From Candidula unifasciata (taxonomy: Eukaryota > Mollusca > Gastropoda > Stylommatophora > Geomitridae): a stretch of DNA of 64,000 nt. The stretch spans positions 139,001-203,000 of the forward strand of contig CAJHNH020000834.1 of assembly GCA_905116865.2 (NCBI GenBank), in the 5' to 3' direction. The position numbers were made by a program, and so were the translations under genes. Numbering within the stretch: the first letter of the stretch is position 1; each line of letters begins with the position of its first letter. The notes beneath the pieces are model-generated. The model did not search any database, had not been told where the DNA came from, and worked only from the letters and a program-made list of their open reading frames with translations. Of this stretch, positions 13,201 to 22,599 are shown piece after piece.

Positions 13201-16200
13201 GCAGCGTGGCTGTTTTATAGGTTTGACAGGGATTTTCAGTGGACAGCAAAGCCGATTTATAAGCCTCTGTGGGTTAAAGGTGAAATTGTCAGCTAGGTTT
13301 ATCCCGCCTGGCTGTTTCTTTTTTTTTTTTTTTTCAGATCGGGTGGCTACCTACTGAGAATGTTGTATGAAAAGCGGTCACAACCTCTAGGCATCTCCCA
13401 AATTTTCGCAGAACAAAAATTAAGAAATGAAGCAGTCTGAGAAAAAAAAAATTCCTGACCTTCAGATCTCGACTGTTTACTTTGGCACAGAAAACTCCCT
13501 TGCCACTTCCCCCAGGGATTCACAATCAGTCAGGTAATTAATATGTTTGAAAAAGCAAGTAGAGATGAAGCCATTGTTGAGTTGAAGAGCTTGTGTCGTT
13601 ACAGTGAGATCATTGCTGACATACAGAGGCAGGCAGAAGCATTGCATGAGCAGAAGGAGCTGTACAACAAATACTGTATGCAAGAGGAAGATGTTGCAGA
13701 GAAGCTGAGGGTTCGAGAGGAGCAGAAACAGAAACTGACTAGCCAGATCGATGTCAGGGACCATGCCATATACCAGCAGATCACAGATCATCGGCAGTAA
13801 GTATGCAGAGAGGTTGGGCTTAGGGTAACTGTAATGAATGTAATGTGTCTCCTCCACACTTGATCCTTCTAGTGCAGATTCAACACTGACTCTGTTGTCT
13901 AGATGTTAGGTCACAGTTCATTCTAACCAGACGGCACTTCTCTCCACGGCCACACAACTTCAAATGACGGTCGACAACAGCTGACACATTTCACAGGTTT
14001 ATTGTCAATGTAGCACAAGACATGAATCAACAGATGAACTAACTTACGCCATTCGGGCAATCTCTCCTTGCTCACGCATTGAGTCTCCAGACATGCTTCA
14101 GACGATGGACACTGGCATGTACACGACTGGCTCAACAAACAAACCGTGTAACACAACGGCTGGCCTAAAAGATCATTCAAGAGCGCTGCCTGTCTTGTCG
14201 TTCAGCACTAACATTCATTCGACTCTGATTCAGATCCACGTGCAATATTTTTTTTCCCATAAACCTATAACAATTCTCATATAAGAATATATTGCCTTAT
14301 TTTCCTATTATTCTTTTACTGTTAGCTTTAAGCTGAAATTCTACCATAAGTTTTCTGACTTGTACAACATATGTAGCATCTCTTGTCATTCCCCTTGACA
14401 GTTCTTGGCAATATGCTAACAGAATCATCTCTCCAAAGCGTTCCTCAAACAACGCGGACGACCATATAGGCTCTGTGACGTACTTATCAAGTCCTGAAGT
14501 AAGTCTTTCTAATAAGACTGAGCAACACCCCAAAGTGTTCCTCAACAACGCAGAAGTCCAAAAATGGCTCCAAAACCAGACTTATAGGTCACAAAGTTCT
14601 GTATGTCCCCCATAGAACCAAGTTCTTGTTGACAGTTCATTCAAAGTGATTGCTATTCCTTGTTGGTATTCATCATTTACCATGGTTTATACCAAAAGCT
14701 TTGCCAGAATTTTCCTATTTTCAGCATTGTGTAAACTTCATTTTATGTGTGTGGCGCGGTGATTTATGTCACAGGCGTGAGGGGAAGTTAAGTCCAACAT
14801 GATGTGTATAAGGAGATACTCCGTACGTCACTCGGGCGCCAGTCCTTTACTATCCTGGTTGTACGGAACCTCACGCAAAACCCCTACAGCACGTCCTCGT
14901 CGTGCGCCACGGATAATGTCTCAAATGAGCATTAACAGAGCTGTCAGGGGATCTCGGAGTTCGGCGGCCCCCAGAGGTGATGTGTCCTTGTGGCTCTCAT
15001 CAGCCCGCCCCCAAACGCTTGGGTGAAAAATGTTATCAAAACTCATTAGGAACATGAGTAGGTTTGCCAAACGTACAGCCAAAATTATAACCCTTAGTTA
15101 AAAGACTGCGGAGTAAAGAGAACATTGTTCACTGCACATCCTCTGTTAACCCTCAGTGTCGTCGTCACCGCGCTGAGGTACACCACAACAGCAACCATCC
15201 ATAGGCTGGCCATCCTTGTACATCCTCGGTTAACCCTCAGTGTCGTCGTCACCGCGCTGAGGTGCACCACAACAGCAACCATCCATAGGCTGGCCATTCA
15301 TGTACATCCTCGGTTAACCCTCAGTGTCGTTGTCACCGCGCTGAGGTACACCACAACAGCAACCATCCATCAGATGGCTAAGCCTAAATGTCCGACAAAA
15401 CTAGATCATACGGATCAAAATCTGACCATCAAAATTTGTATTGAACTGAAAAAGATCGAATGTCCACACCCAAAGACCCCACTCGCCCGAGTGTTGGGAC
15501 AAAACTGATAACGATATGCCTGATGCAGGATGTAAAATTATGTCAAGCTAACGGCTCGTCAAAGAAATCAAACGTGCGAAGAAAAAAAAGAATGTACCTA
15601 TCTGTGTGGTCACAAAAGTCCAAAACCCACGGGCTGCTCCCCGCTGACTTCCAGAGGGCGCAGCCCCTGTCGAGCGGGAGGCATGATACGGTTGTGAGGT
15701 CAAGCAGGCATGTGCAGGACGTGACGACTCCTTGGGTGAGCCCAGAACCAGAGCGCCATGTACCGGCTCTGCATGCATGGAAGCCTCCTTGGATGGCGGG
15801 GAATGCCCATGATCTGCCCCTGCCTTCCCTTGAGGGCTTACTGTTCCACAGGGGGCTGCCCCAAAGGGGTACTCCGGAGGCAATACCTGCGGCGAAGGAG
15901 ACAAAGTGGACACCACACAAGTCAGGCAACGTCTCGACCCACACAAAACAATGGCCACAGTCACCCTAGAAATAGGCCTGACGTCTTCCTTCGAAGTCGG
16001 AGTACAGCTGCCCATGAGGCAGGGAAATGAAAAACGGTTGTACACGCAAAAATCAGGTCCAGGTGAAAGCCAAAAGTCCAAGCGGACGATTAACCTGGAC
16101 CTTCCACTGGAATTCACAGCCGGTGATCGATAATAATAATAATAATAATATTATGTGTGTACACTATATAATAGTCATTTCCAAATTCCTATGTAACATC

Positions 16201-19200
16201 TGTCTGACTGACTGACTTTCTACCCCACTAGGACATTACACAAGCAATAAACACCCGATGACACAAAGTGCCACCATGTGGGTGAGGATCACCGTGGAGA
16301 GGTCCCAGAAACCGCATTCAGACAATTGGCCATATTTATGGCCTGCTATATTGCAGCCCCTGGCAAAAGCCAGAGTGGGGCTTCAAATAAAAAAAAAATT
16401 ACGCCCTGAAAAGGATGTCATGATACCGAGCAACATCTGTAATTCCCTGTAAAATCAAATTTCTATTATAACCTAATGTGTCTGTTGTTTTATTATGAAC
16501 TCATACACCATCTCTCAGTTTTATTATGAATTCATACACCATTTATCATTATCACTTTCACATCATAACTTTCATATCATCACATCATACAACATTTATT
16601 TTAATTGAATATTAAATTGTTAGTAACAATACGTTTATTGAACATCTGTTAGTAATGTTAGCCTGTTAACTATAATAATCTCCCTTTTCTATTTATTTCC
16701 CCTTTTGATTATTTCTCCTTACTATCTTTATAACCTGGACATAGTGTCTGGAATGTGATTATCAACCCCTTCAACATGCATAATGTCAAATTTAAACTGT
16801 TGTAATAATAATGCCCAACGGTAAACTCTAGCGTTTTTATTAGCATCTATGTTCTGCAGTTTTACCAATGCAAGATTATCTATAATAATTGTAAATTCTT
16901 TTCCGATTAGGAATTTCTTGAATTTTTTTAACTGATCACAATAGCTAATGCCTTTTGTTCGAAACGTATATTTTATCATTTTCCCCTGATCACAGTTCAG
17001 TTTCGTTGGCTGTCTATTCAACTGTATTGCGAATAACTGATAAGTTAATGTTGTAACATTCCTAACAACTTTAGCATAACAACTAACACTTGATATTAAC
17101 ACATTCGGGCAATCTCGCCTTGCTCAAGCATTGAGTCTCCAGACATGCTTCAGACGACGGACACTGGCATGTACATGACTGGCTCAACAAACAAACCGTG
17201 TAACACGGCCTAAACGATCATTAAATAGTGCTGCCTGTCTTGTCGTTCAGCACTAACATTCATTCGACTCTGATTTAGATCCAAGTGCACTCTTCACTCT
17301 GGATTCACCTTCACAGATTCAGCTTCACATCCTTCCAATCTGGGGCCCAGTCACCGAATGACCACCTCATTCTCAATCCCCCAGATCTCGCATTCACACG
17401 TGACTCACTCACTCTTGTCTTTTCACCATATCTCCGTGAAACCCATGCTATCAGGGACTTACCCAATTATGCCAGTCATACCCTGACGTTATCCCTATTT
17501 ATAGCATCATTACTGTAACAGACAGGATATTGTATGGGTTTTTCAAAAATGTGTTATGGGTTTTAAAAAAATATGTTGGACCAACAGGATATTGTATTTT
17601 TTTTTTAATGTGTTTTAATGACAAGACAGTGTATGCAAAGTCGTTTTATACTGTGTTAGACCTGTTGGACACTGTATGCAGGGCTGCTATACTGTTTAGG
17701 ATATTCTATGCAGGGCTGTATAGCCACCACACCTCCCAGTCAGTTGTTATTATATCTGATTTGTTAGTTTTACCCCTTCTGCCCTTAAGTCATTATTTTC
17801 ACGTTTTTTTTTAAAAATCAGATGCTGCTCGGTCTGCAGCAACTATATTTGACTGAACTCTTTCGTTACTGGCCTATTATTACTCCTTTTAAAACTAAAC
17901 TTCTCAGTGTAGAAGAAGTTAAGTTAAAACAATCATAGGCCAGTATTTAAAGCACTAAGTCAACAATAGTTACGAGAACTGAGCACTTTAGAATTGTACT
18001 CATTCATCTCTTGCCAGCCTAGGGGCTTTTTTGTGGGTTGTTTTGTCACCTTGTTCCTAGAGTGGGTTCCCAGGCCCATTATGCATGTTTAAAGGGGAGG
18101 GGGGTGCTAAAATGAGATTAATTAGGGGTATTTCTTTCCAAGCTGAAGTGCATCTTCTACCTAAGGGGCGTCTTCTACCTGAGGGGCGGGGAAGCAAGAG
18201 TCTGCATACAAATAAGACAGATCTATTAAATGGATTGCACACAAATCTCAAGTTCTGGAACAAGACAAAAGTTCAGACGTGGGCGGTCAGCCAGATCTTA
18301 CTGGGGCTGAACGCCACGGCGAAGATGTAACCCAGTACTTTTTTAGGCTAGGGGTTACCCTGACTGTCAGTTGCTCTTTCTTTCCAGACATCAGGATAAA
18401 CGGAAACAGATCGTCCAGAAACTGGAGACAGAAGCAACCCAGGGTGGTCTGGCAACTGTGGCCTGTTACAAGGAGTTGTCCAATCTGGAGAGGATTGTGG
18501 AGGAGAAAAAAGCTGACCATCAAAGGGAGATCGCTGATGCTGTAGCAGAGGTACTACTGGTTCTTTCTTGTTATTCTTCTCTTTTACAACCAGTAGATAG
18601 ATATTAGGTGAAAACACAAGTAGTAGCTGGGGTTTCAACTTCAAGGCAATTGAGTTGGCCAGTAACTGCTCCTATTCTGGGCCAATAAAAATCACAAAAA
18701 TGCCCTTCACTGTCGCATTTGAGAATAAGTAACAAACAGCTGAGACTCTCAGATGAAAGTAAGCGTTGAGCAAAATACAGGAGACACAAGAATTAACCAG
18801 CCACAGAGTAATGATTGTCATCACTACCTGTGTTTACCTCTTTTGTGGTGTAAGCTGGGGGGGGGGGGGGTGTCAAAAGTCCAGAACTGGACAGACAATT
18901 AGGACTTGCTGTCAGAGTTTACAGCTGGGGAGCGCAAACAAACATGATTACATGAATGTGAAGGCACAAGCACCGGTGCAAGCAAGTGAAAGTAAAACTG
19001 TTGAAATCATACATCTTTCCCGTGGCAACGGACGTGGGTCCTGGACTTTCTCTCTCTGTGTGTCTTTGATGAAGACATTTGGAGCTTTCAAAGTAAAATG
19101 CTATAGAAAAGTTCTTAGAATACTGTGAACCAAGAAGAAGAAAAGCGCAGGCATTCTGCATGACCTGAACAGCAAGGAGAACTGGCTCGTCAACAGCATC

Positions 19201-20571
19201 CTCCACCGAAAACTGAAGTATTTTAGACATGTCAGGTGCCATGATGGTCTAGAGAAAATGATTTGGGGGGGGGGGGGGGGATTTTTGGAAAACGAGGCTG
19301 ACCTCCACAAATCTGGATACAGGAGATTGACCATGCATCGGCTATGAAAGCCCACAGCGATAGAGAACTGGTAGCGAGAGACTTCCAGGTGTGCTGGGAA
19401 GAGATCAATGTTTTGTATAGGGCCTGCTGATTAGAGCCCAGCAGTAGCTGGATCTGGGCATGGCTGTTTGACTGATGGGAGAAATATTAGAAGACATCCC
19501 AATTATTGTGACCACATTAAGGTAAGATTAATAAAAACAACACTAGTGATTTAACATTAGAAATGTGGTAAGAGGTAGACAGCAACACAAGAGGGGAGAC
19601 AAAATCATGAGATGGTCAAATTTGTGTCTGAGTGTGATACTAGATGAGTAAAAGAATGGGTTGGAGATCATATGCAGTCAGCCTTTACTGGAGATATGGC
19701 ACTTGATTGTATAACCACATGTGCTGACATACATATATTATTTCTTCTGTTCTTCCAATTACCTCATCAGGGTGGAAGGAAATGTTAGGACAGGGTGGAA
19801 GGAAATGTTAGGTTTTTATGTATAAACTTTCCTATGTGTTGCAAATGTTGATCTTAATTTCTTCAAGTTCATTGTTGATGTCGTCATTCCATATTTTCAT
19901 GGTTTCCCCCTTGTTCTGTATTTTCTTCTTTTCAGCGTTGTTGTCCATGGCAGCTGTTCCCAGGGCATGCTTTTCTGATGGCTAAACCATCTCATATGTT
20001 GCTCTTTAATGAACCGCATGACTGGTTTCATTTCTGCTTCTAATTTCTTGATGTTTGAGTACATCCCTTCTTATTACTCTGGCAGCTTTTCCAAGATATC
20101 TCTATATTGATTTTGTCCATCTTTCCTTTCAACTCTTTCAGTCTCAGGGGAAGGGGGTTTAGCATCAGAGGTCCAAGGGGTAGTTAGGGGAGATGTAAAA
20201 TCGGCACATCTTGTGTTCACTGGGCTTCTAGGTAGGAAGTAAAAGAGTAAAACAAACAGACCAATAAACAAATAAAAAAAGAATTTCAGATTTATTCTTT
20301 CTATTTCTCTAGCGATAAATACATCTGTTAACAGACCCATTTTTATGTCTCCAATGATAAACTAATAACAAATTTTCAGGCCCAGTTTTTGGATGTCTTG
20401 ATAAAATAATAAAACTTATTCACAGATCTACTTTGCATTGCTCTAGTGATAAAAACACATGCAAAATATTCACAATTATTCTTTATACTTCAGGCACTCA
20501 CTGTGATGGAGATGGTGCATGGACAGTTTGCAAGTTTGAAATCTACATTGCTGGAAGATGAAGACGAATGA
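1145..20571 (+). CDS. NUF2: NUF2 kinetochore protein gene, 3' seven exons (5' end outside window)
   Basis: NUF2 is a coiled-coil subunit of the NDC80 complex, which couples kinetochores to spindle microtubules. Seven exons at 1145-1283, 3173-3292, 6069-6248, 9852-9934, 13530-13796, 18388-18550 and 20494-20571 have AG/GT borders and matching phases, giving 342 residues and a TGA stop. The product is almost entirely charged, heptad-like coiled coil. The strongest family signature is KIVQSPKRFRKDLERHKNKV in the third exon, aligning with the conserved IV.SP.....K segment of NUF2. The first exon resembles the region just after the CH domain (about residue 120 of the human protein), so the CH-domain exons lie upstream. 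The length matches the C-terminal three quarters of a roughly 464-residue protein. The introns carry most of the mobile elements in the left third of the window. Identity rests on recalled family alignment, not a search. Confidence 0.88.
1284..1960 (+). other. NUF2 intron sequence with long G runs
   Basis: No gene. Two long G homopolymers (about 1467-1490 and 1820-1842). Confidence 0.7.
1970..2230 (+). mobile_element. S3 dispersed repeat (SINE-like)
   Basis: Starts GGGCCCCGCGTGGGGAA, then GACCCACTGCCTGCC and CATGTCATAGGAGTCGACTA. The body has ATGTACACGCAAAACTCAGA and AAATGGACAGACGAAT. The core resembles the 5' leader of the LINE at 44534-47417. Confidence 0.75.
2310..2575 (+). mobile_element. 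LINE C-terminal fragment
   Basis: Translation gives FGRVMRKRKLEYIVTVEKLE, GRPREQMLDGLTLWH and DRRLWIDM. This is the tail common to several LINE ORFs here. Follows an S3 copy. Confidence 0.6.
2800..3010 (-). mobile_element. LINE RNase H-end fragment
   Basis: The minus strand reads GNEPVDRLAAVTPLGGELLY then DKADVVKALWDEMDSAKEQ. This matches the post-RNase H region of other fragments at 25850, 39490 and 59995. Confidence 0.6.
3173..3292 (+). CDS. NUF2: NUF2 exon
   Basis: Acceptor gaataacag and donor AAA|gtgagt, phase 0 at both ends, 40 codons. The translation LQAEFESEQQTCFELNKVQE continues as Glu/Lys-rich coiled coil. Confidence 0.85.
3713..4710 (-). mobile_element. Tigger/pogo-type transposon fragment (C-terminal transposase and one end)
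   Basis: At 3718-3810 the GAACCTCACTTAATGAGCAT pattern, CGTTCCAGAA and CTCGTTA motifs are typical of a Tigger-like terminal region. Minus-strand reading frames resemble the transposase C-terminus: QQVISNFKKLYTKALFEHCF, HFHIVACLKMIDKAGKGVTK and DIEELVEEHSQELTTKELME. Frames are interrupted. The N-terminal half and the other end are missing, replaced by a mariner fragment. Located in a NUF2 intron. Confidence 0.75.
4720..5540 (-). mobile_element. mariner transposase fragment joined to Tigger
   Basis: Minus-strand reading gives FKEGRTNIHDEDRSSWPGVM, DDLVKEVNQKIQENHCSTI and LLQDNGQPHIVDGTVQLLQT. These match the mariner N-terminal linker and the D.....H catalytic segment. Frame breaks and a degraded catalytic region show it is inactive. 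No clear inverted repeats found. Confidence 0.65.
5690..5995 (+). mobile_element. LINE C-terminal fragment
   Basis: KYHKLDWFGHVVRHDSIAKL then NGQDLVTIDLF with stops: the C-terminal zinc-like WFGH region of a LINE. Lies in a NUF2 intron just before an exon. Confidence 0.55.
6069..6248 (+). CDS. NUF2: NUF2 exon with the conserved IVQSP motif
   Basis: A T-rich tract and ttcaccag acceptor precede it and CTG|gtgagt follows. Phase 0 on both sides, 60 codons. It contains KIVQSPKRFRKDLERHKNKV, the most diagnostic stretch for NUF2 in this window, followed by VEELKTELAKKEQSLSEN. Confidence 0.92.
6500..8053 (+). repeat. Long minisatellite, left part (about 40-44 bp unit)
   Basis: Around 37 units of GTGTGTAGATGTTGCTTCCT plus AGCTGTAAATCACAACACA. 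A 366-bp multi-unit block is duplicated in tandem (the CTATATGTGTAGG variant recurs at 6721 and 7087). Interrupted at 8054 by a solo LTR. Confidence 0.95.
8054..8663 (-). mobile_element. Solo LTR inside a minisatellite
   Basis: 610 bp starting TG and ending CA, with 5-bp duplications ATAAA at 8049-8053 and 8664-8668. The surrounding 40-odd-bp satellite is interrupted exactly there. On the minus strand a TATA-like TATAATA near 8330 precedes AATAAA near 8172, so the LTR probably reads leftward. No internal region or partner LTR. Confidence 0.8.
8664..9118 (+). repeat. Long minisatellite, right part
   Basis: Resumes the same unit immediately after the solo LTR target duplication, more diverged (for example TATGGCTGTAAACC variants). 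Confidence 0.92.
9190..9430 (+). mobile_element. tRNA-derived SINE (family S2)
   Basis: Head with A-box-like GTGGCTTAGGCGTTGCGAAC and B-box GAGTTCGGTCCC. The body has GTCTTGTGTTGGTTTCGACA and the conserved GGTTGGTTCTGCAACATCTT. Followed immediately by an S3 copy. In a NUF2 intron. Confidence 0.75.
9480..9725 (+). mobile_element. S3 dispersed repeat
   Basis: GGGTTCTAGGGCCCTGTTGT, ATAGACCCACTGCTGCCCC, GAAGTCAAAGTGCATCTGCC, AAATAAGCCAGATCTGTA and the terminal ATGCCAAGAAGAAG. In a NUF2 intron. Confidence 0.75.
9852..9934 (+). CDS. NUF2: NUF2 exon
   Basis: Acceptor tttaaacag and donor AG|gtaagt. It has 27 codons plus two bases, beginning EQTANKLTIAEKAVKLTKEV. The phase-2 end matches the one-base start of the next exon. 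Confidence 0.85.
10171..12085 (+). mobile_element. LINE A, inserted in LINE C, itself interrupted
   Basis: 5'-truncated. It starts in RT motif GVRQGCVLSPLLFNIYMD at about 10180 and includes LFADD. After the interruption it resumes with the C-terminal DRVRNENIGSIVGTTP...WFGHLMRM...RGRPRVRW region, ending near 12059. The 3' tail is (ACAAG)n at 12070-12085. An 8-bp duplication ACCTATCC lies at 10163-10170 and 12086-12093. A stop at 10758-10760 looks like a glutamine-to-stop change. Confidence 0.85.
10787..11691 (-). mobile_element. LINE B, inserted in LINE A
   Basis: Minus strand, 5'-truncated, open for 295 codons. It covers the end of RT (AFADHVVLIAKSEAHLQSN, where FADD has become FADH) and the C-terminal zinc-like region WFGHVCRMGENRPPWQAWEA. 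The 3' tail is (TAAG)n at 10787-10810. A perfect 13-bp duplication CCCTAACAAGAGC at 10774-10786 and 11692-11704 brackets it. It is the youngest of the three nested LINEs. Confidence 0.9.
12445..12675 (+). repeat. Minisatellite, about 31-34 bp unit
   Basis: Seven to eight copies of GACCAAGTACAAAATGGACA plus GATAACAACAACAT. ORFs on either strand are translations of the repeat. Confidence 0.92.
12680..13525 (+). other. NUF2 intron, no recognised repeat
   Basis: AT-rich sequence. GAACCAATGCCGTT-like and pyrimidine tracts only. Nothing further supported. Confidence 0.6.
13530..13796 (+). CDS. NUF2: NUF2 exon (long coiled coil)
   Basis: The donor is CA|gtaagt. The acceptor chosen (cacaatcag, preceded by a pyrimidine tract) is the one keeping phase with the upstream exon and staying open. 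A later AG at 13558-13559 is also in phase but lacks a pyrimidine tract. It encodes about 88 codons including AIVELKSLCRYSEIIADIQR. The 5' border is less certain than the 3' border. Confidence 0.78.
14600..15980 (+). other. GC-richer block inside the NUF2 intron
   Basis: 14755-15030 and 15600-15980 are clearly GC-richer than their surroundings, with mid-length ORFs on both strands and no recognisable protein. It separates the two LTR-like copies of the decayed gypsy element and is probably an unrecognised transposon or LINE leader. Confidence 0.4.
15125..15372 (+). repeat. Three tandem copies of an 84-bp unit
   Basis: CATCCTCGGTTAACCCTCAG, TGTCGTCGTCACCGCGCTGA and CAACAGCAACCATCCATAGG recur three times with few differences. 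The unit length is a multiple of 3, which keeps an ORF open by chance. Confidence 0.92.
15980..16155 (+). mobile_element. S3 dispersed repeat, 3' part with (AAT)n tail
   Basis: TTCGAAGTCGGAGTACAGCT, GTTGTACACGCAAAAATCAG, CCAAAAGTCCAAGCGGACG, ACAGCCGGTGA, then (AAT)n at 16131-16151. An ORF across it is spurious. Confidence 0.65.
16728..17102 (-). pseudogene. RNase H fragment of a gypsy element related to 27301-33764
   Basis: The C-terminal half closely resembles the RNase H end of the intact element: FKKFLIGKEFTIIIDNLALV, IDANKNARVYRWALLLQQFK and the terminal VDNHIPDTMSRL. TDN is changed to IDN, removing a catalytic aspartate context. The upstream part of the frame is not alignable. Confidence 0.85.
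18055..18300 (+). mobile_element. S3 dispersed repeat
   Basis: GGGTTCCCAGGCCCATTATG, TTCTTTCCAAGCTGAAGTGC, AAATAAGACAGATCTATTAA and AAATCTCAAGTTCTGGAACA. Lies 90 bp before a NUF2 exon. Confidence 0.65.
18388..18550 (+). CDS. NUF2: NUF2 exon
   Basis: A strong acceptor (gctctttctttccag) and donor GAG|gtacta. One base plus 54 codons, including HQDKRKQIVQKLETEATQGG and LSNLERIVEEKKADHQREI. Phase agrees with both neighbours. Confidence 0.88.
19050..19432 (+). mobile_element. LINE C-terminal fragment with poly(G) insertion
   Basis: CYRKVLRIL, NSKENWLVNSILHRKLKYFR and, after a G19 run, WIQEIDHASAMKAHSDRELV. Closely parallels 53990-54340. In the last NUF2 intron. Confidence 0.6.
20494..20571 (+). 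CDS. NUF2: NUF2 terminal coding exon
   Basis: The acceptor is ctttatacttcag. It has 25 codons (ALTVMEMVHGQFASLKSTLL, then an acidic tail) ending in TGA at 20569-20571. It completes the C-terminal helix that in this family joins the SPC24/SPC25 side of the complex. A degraded LINE begins about 70 bp downstream, so any 3' UTR may include LINE sequence. Confidence 0.85.
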   Translation, partial: ALTVMEMVHGQFASLKSTLLEDEDE

Positions 20572-20639
20572 AATCATTTGCACCAGTATCTGCTATTTTG
20601 TGTATCACACTGAGCTTTAGGTTGTATCATAATTGATTG

Positions 20640-20975
20640 ATTTAGAGATGCATCGGCTGCCAACAATTGTTGTTCTGCTTTTCTTTTCTCTACTCCTGGA
20701 ATGCCTAGCGGCATCAGAGCAGGAAGAGATCCCTGGAACGGGTCCTTCTGTTCTCTTCGTATAAAGTACTTTTCAATGTTTCTGATATTTCTGCAGTCCA
20801 TATTCTGCGTGGTCGACCTCTGGCTTTGTTACCATTGTATCTGTATAACATTGTTCTCTGTGGTGCCCTGTATGGTGCCAATTTTGTTACATGAGTCAGA
20901 AAATCTGCTCTTTTATTTCCTGGCACTCCCAAGTGTTGAATCTGACCTATCTGGTCTATGACTAGGAACTCTTTA
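20640..20975 (-). mobile_element. LINE RNase H/C-terminal fragment
   Basis: Minus-strand QIQHLGVPGNKRADFLTHVT then RGRPRRIWTAEISETL. G.PGN..AD is an RNase H signature. A related stretch lies at 62210-62300. Abuts the NUF2 stop, so it may be transcribed. Confidence 0.6.
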
Positions 20976-20979
20976 AATA

Positions 20980-22590
20980 TGTTGCTGCCTAGCATTAACA
21001 TCATTTGAAATATAGCAACTCTTGAAATGACTGGTCTGTGATTAGCAACTCTTAAATTTTTGTTGTGTTACCTAGCACTAACAACACTTTAAATCTCTAG
21101 TCTGTGCTTAGCATCTCTTTGAATATATTGTTGCTTAGCATTAACAGAACTTGAAATGTCTGGTCACTAGCACTTTGTTATTACCAAGCAGTGTCTGAGT
21201 ATGTACTTTTGTAAATCTTTCACTGACAGTGTCAAGCAATGCCATAAATATATTCATTACTTGATGCCTGCAAGGATTCCCCAGCGATGACAAAGGCTAA
21301 GCACCTTTGAATTTGCCTGCGGTGCACTGTTAATTGAAATAACATCCTGTTGATGGTAATGTAACAGAAGTGCTTGAATGTATTGTATTATATTTTACAG
21401 TTTGATTAGACGAACAGGCCTGTGCCACATGATGTGTAGAGTCATGTGTATGTAAACTAATGTCATTTTCAACATTTGAAGTGTGTCCATCTTCTAATGT
21501 AGAACTGCAGAAAATTTTCATCATTACACAGCTAAAGGTGTATGGTGCAGCTTCAAGGCTAGTGAATGCGACGAGCAGCTTTACAATTCTCAAGTGTCGA
21601 GTTCCATTTCTGCAGTGGGTGGTTTTTGCCCTTCATTTTTTTTAAAACCATTCTCATGGTTTGGGACAGTGGTATGAGAGTCACTTCGTGGAAGGGACTC
21701 AGGGACTCAGTCTCATGATGGCAAGGTCCACTGTAGACTAATTTTCATTGTGAAGATTTATTTAAAAAAAAAAAAAAAGTAAATGGCCTTTCTGCAGGTG
21801 TTTTGGGCGTATAGAGTTGGTACCCAATCAGTGCTGCTTGGCACAAATGTCTGGAATTTACTCTGTTCCACTGCTGTTTAGTTTCAAGTGCTAACCTTCT
21901 GCTAGCTAGAGTAATTATTTGTAATATACCTGAATCAAAAATGTTTTACTAAGTAATAACTGCGAAATAAGAAATTGTTTAGAAAAGTCTGACACTCTTG
22001 AGTTACCAAATAACAAGATTAAACCGTACTGCCCAGTTGTGACACAGCCCTATAAATGTTGATACATCAACATTTCTGCAGTGACCTCTTCTCGAAAAGC
22101 TTAGTCAAATGCCACTAGCTCTATGCCTGAACAGTGTTTACGAGGCCCAGATGTGAATATATTAACTAAATGTAGTATTTAGAGGGGTTTCCTTGTCAAG
22201 TCAATAGCTTTTTTAAAGCCAGGCTGACTTGACATTTGTCAGTAAACCTCAGTGATAGAGGTCACAGCATGAGCCATATGATACATAGTTTAAGACCCAG
22301 TGGAATGCACTCCAGTTACTATGTTCTTGTTTACTGATTAAACAAAGGTTTAAAAAAAAAAAGAAGTGGTAAATAAATTGAAATTTTTTTTTAAATTAAC
22401 GTGTTGACATTTTTTAAAGAGATTTTATTCCCCTAAAATTCTCATGGACTCATGACCCATTTTATAGCATTCAAGGGCGAAGGAGTTAAAACATAGAAGT
22501 GTGTTTAATCCTTTAGATGTGCATCTGCATATTTTTATCAGCTCACTACTGAACATGATTGGTGCAGCTGGAAGGAGACAGTCCATAAAT
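20980..22590. other. Intergenic region between NUF2 and DXO
   Basis: Contains four weak repeats of GACTGGTCTGTGATTAGCAA/CTCTT type (20960-21170) and a poly(A) at about 21764. A segment at 22205-22305 is similar to 26810-26920. No gene seen. Confidence 0.6.
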
Positions 22591-22599
22591 GCCTCATCA

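Larger units (their letters stand above)
13904..17520 (-). mobile_element. Decayed second gypsy element, INT/RT lost
   Basis: A roughly 200-bp sequence occurs at about 14045-14245 and again at 17101-17300, about 90% identical. On the minus strand the 17101-17520 copy starts TGTTACAG and carries a CTATAAATAG TATA box, and the other copy contains AATAAA and ends CCTAACA. They look like partial 5' and 3' LTRs. Between them only the RNase H end survives. No target duplication found, so the exact ends are uncertain. Lies in a NUF2 intron. Confidence 0.6.

Noticed and set aside
15125..15508. 127-codon ORF with repeated LTLSVVVTALR
   Set aside because: The 84-bp tandem repeat is divisible by three, keeping the frame open by chance.
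15548..16117. 189-codon minus-strand ORF
   Set aside because: GC-rich block overlapping an S3 repeat, with competing ORFs on both strands and no recognisable domain.
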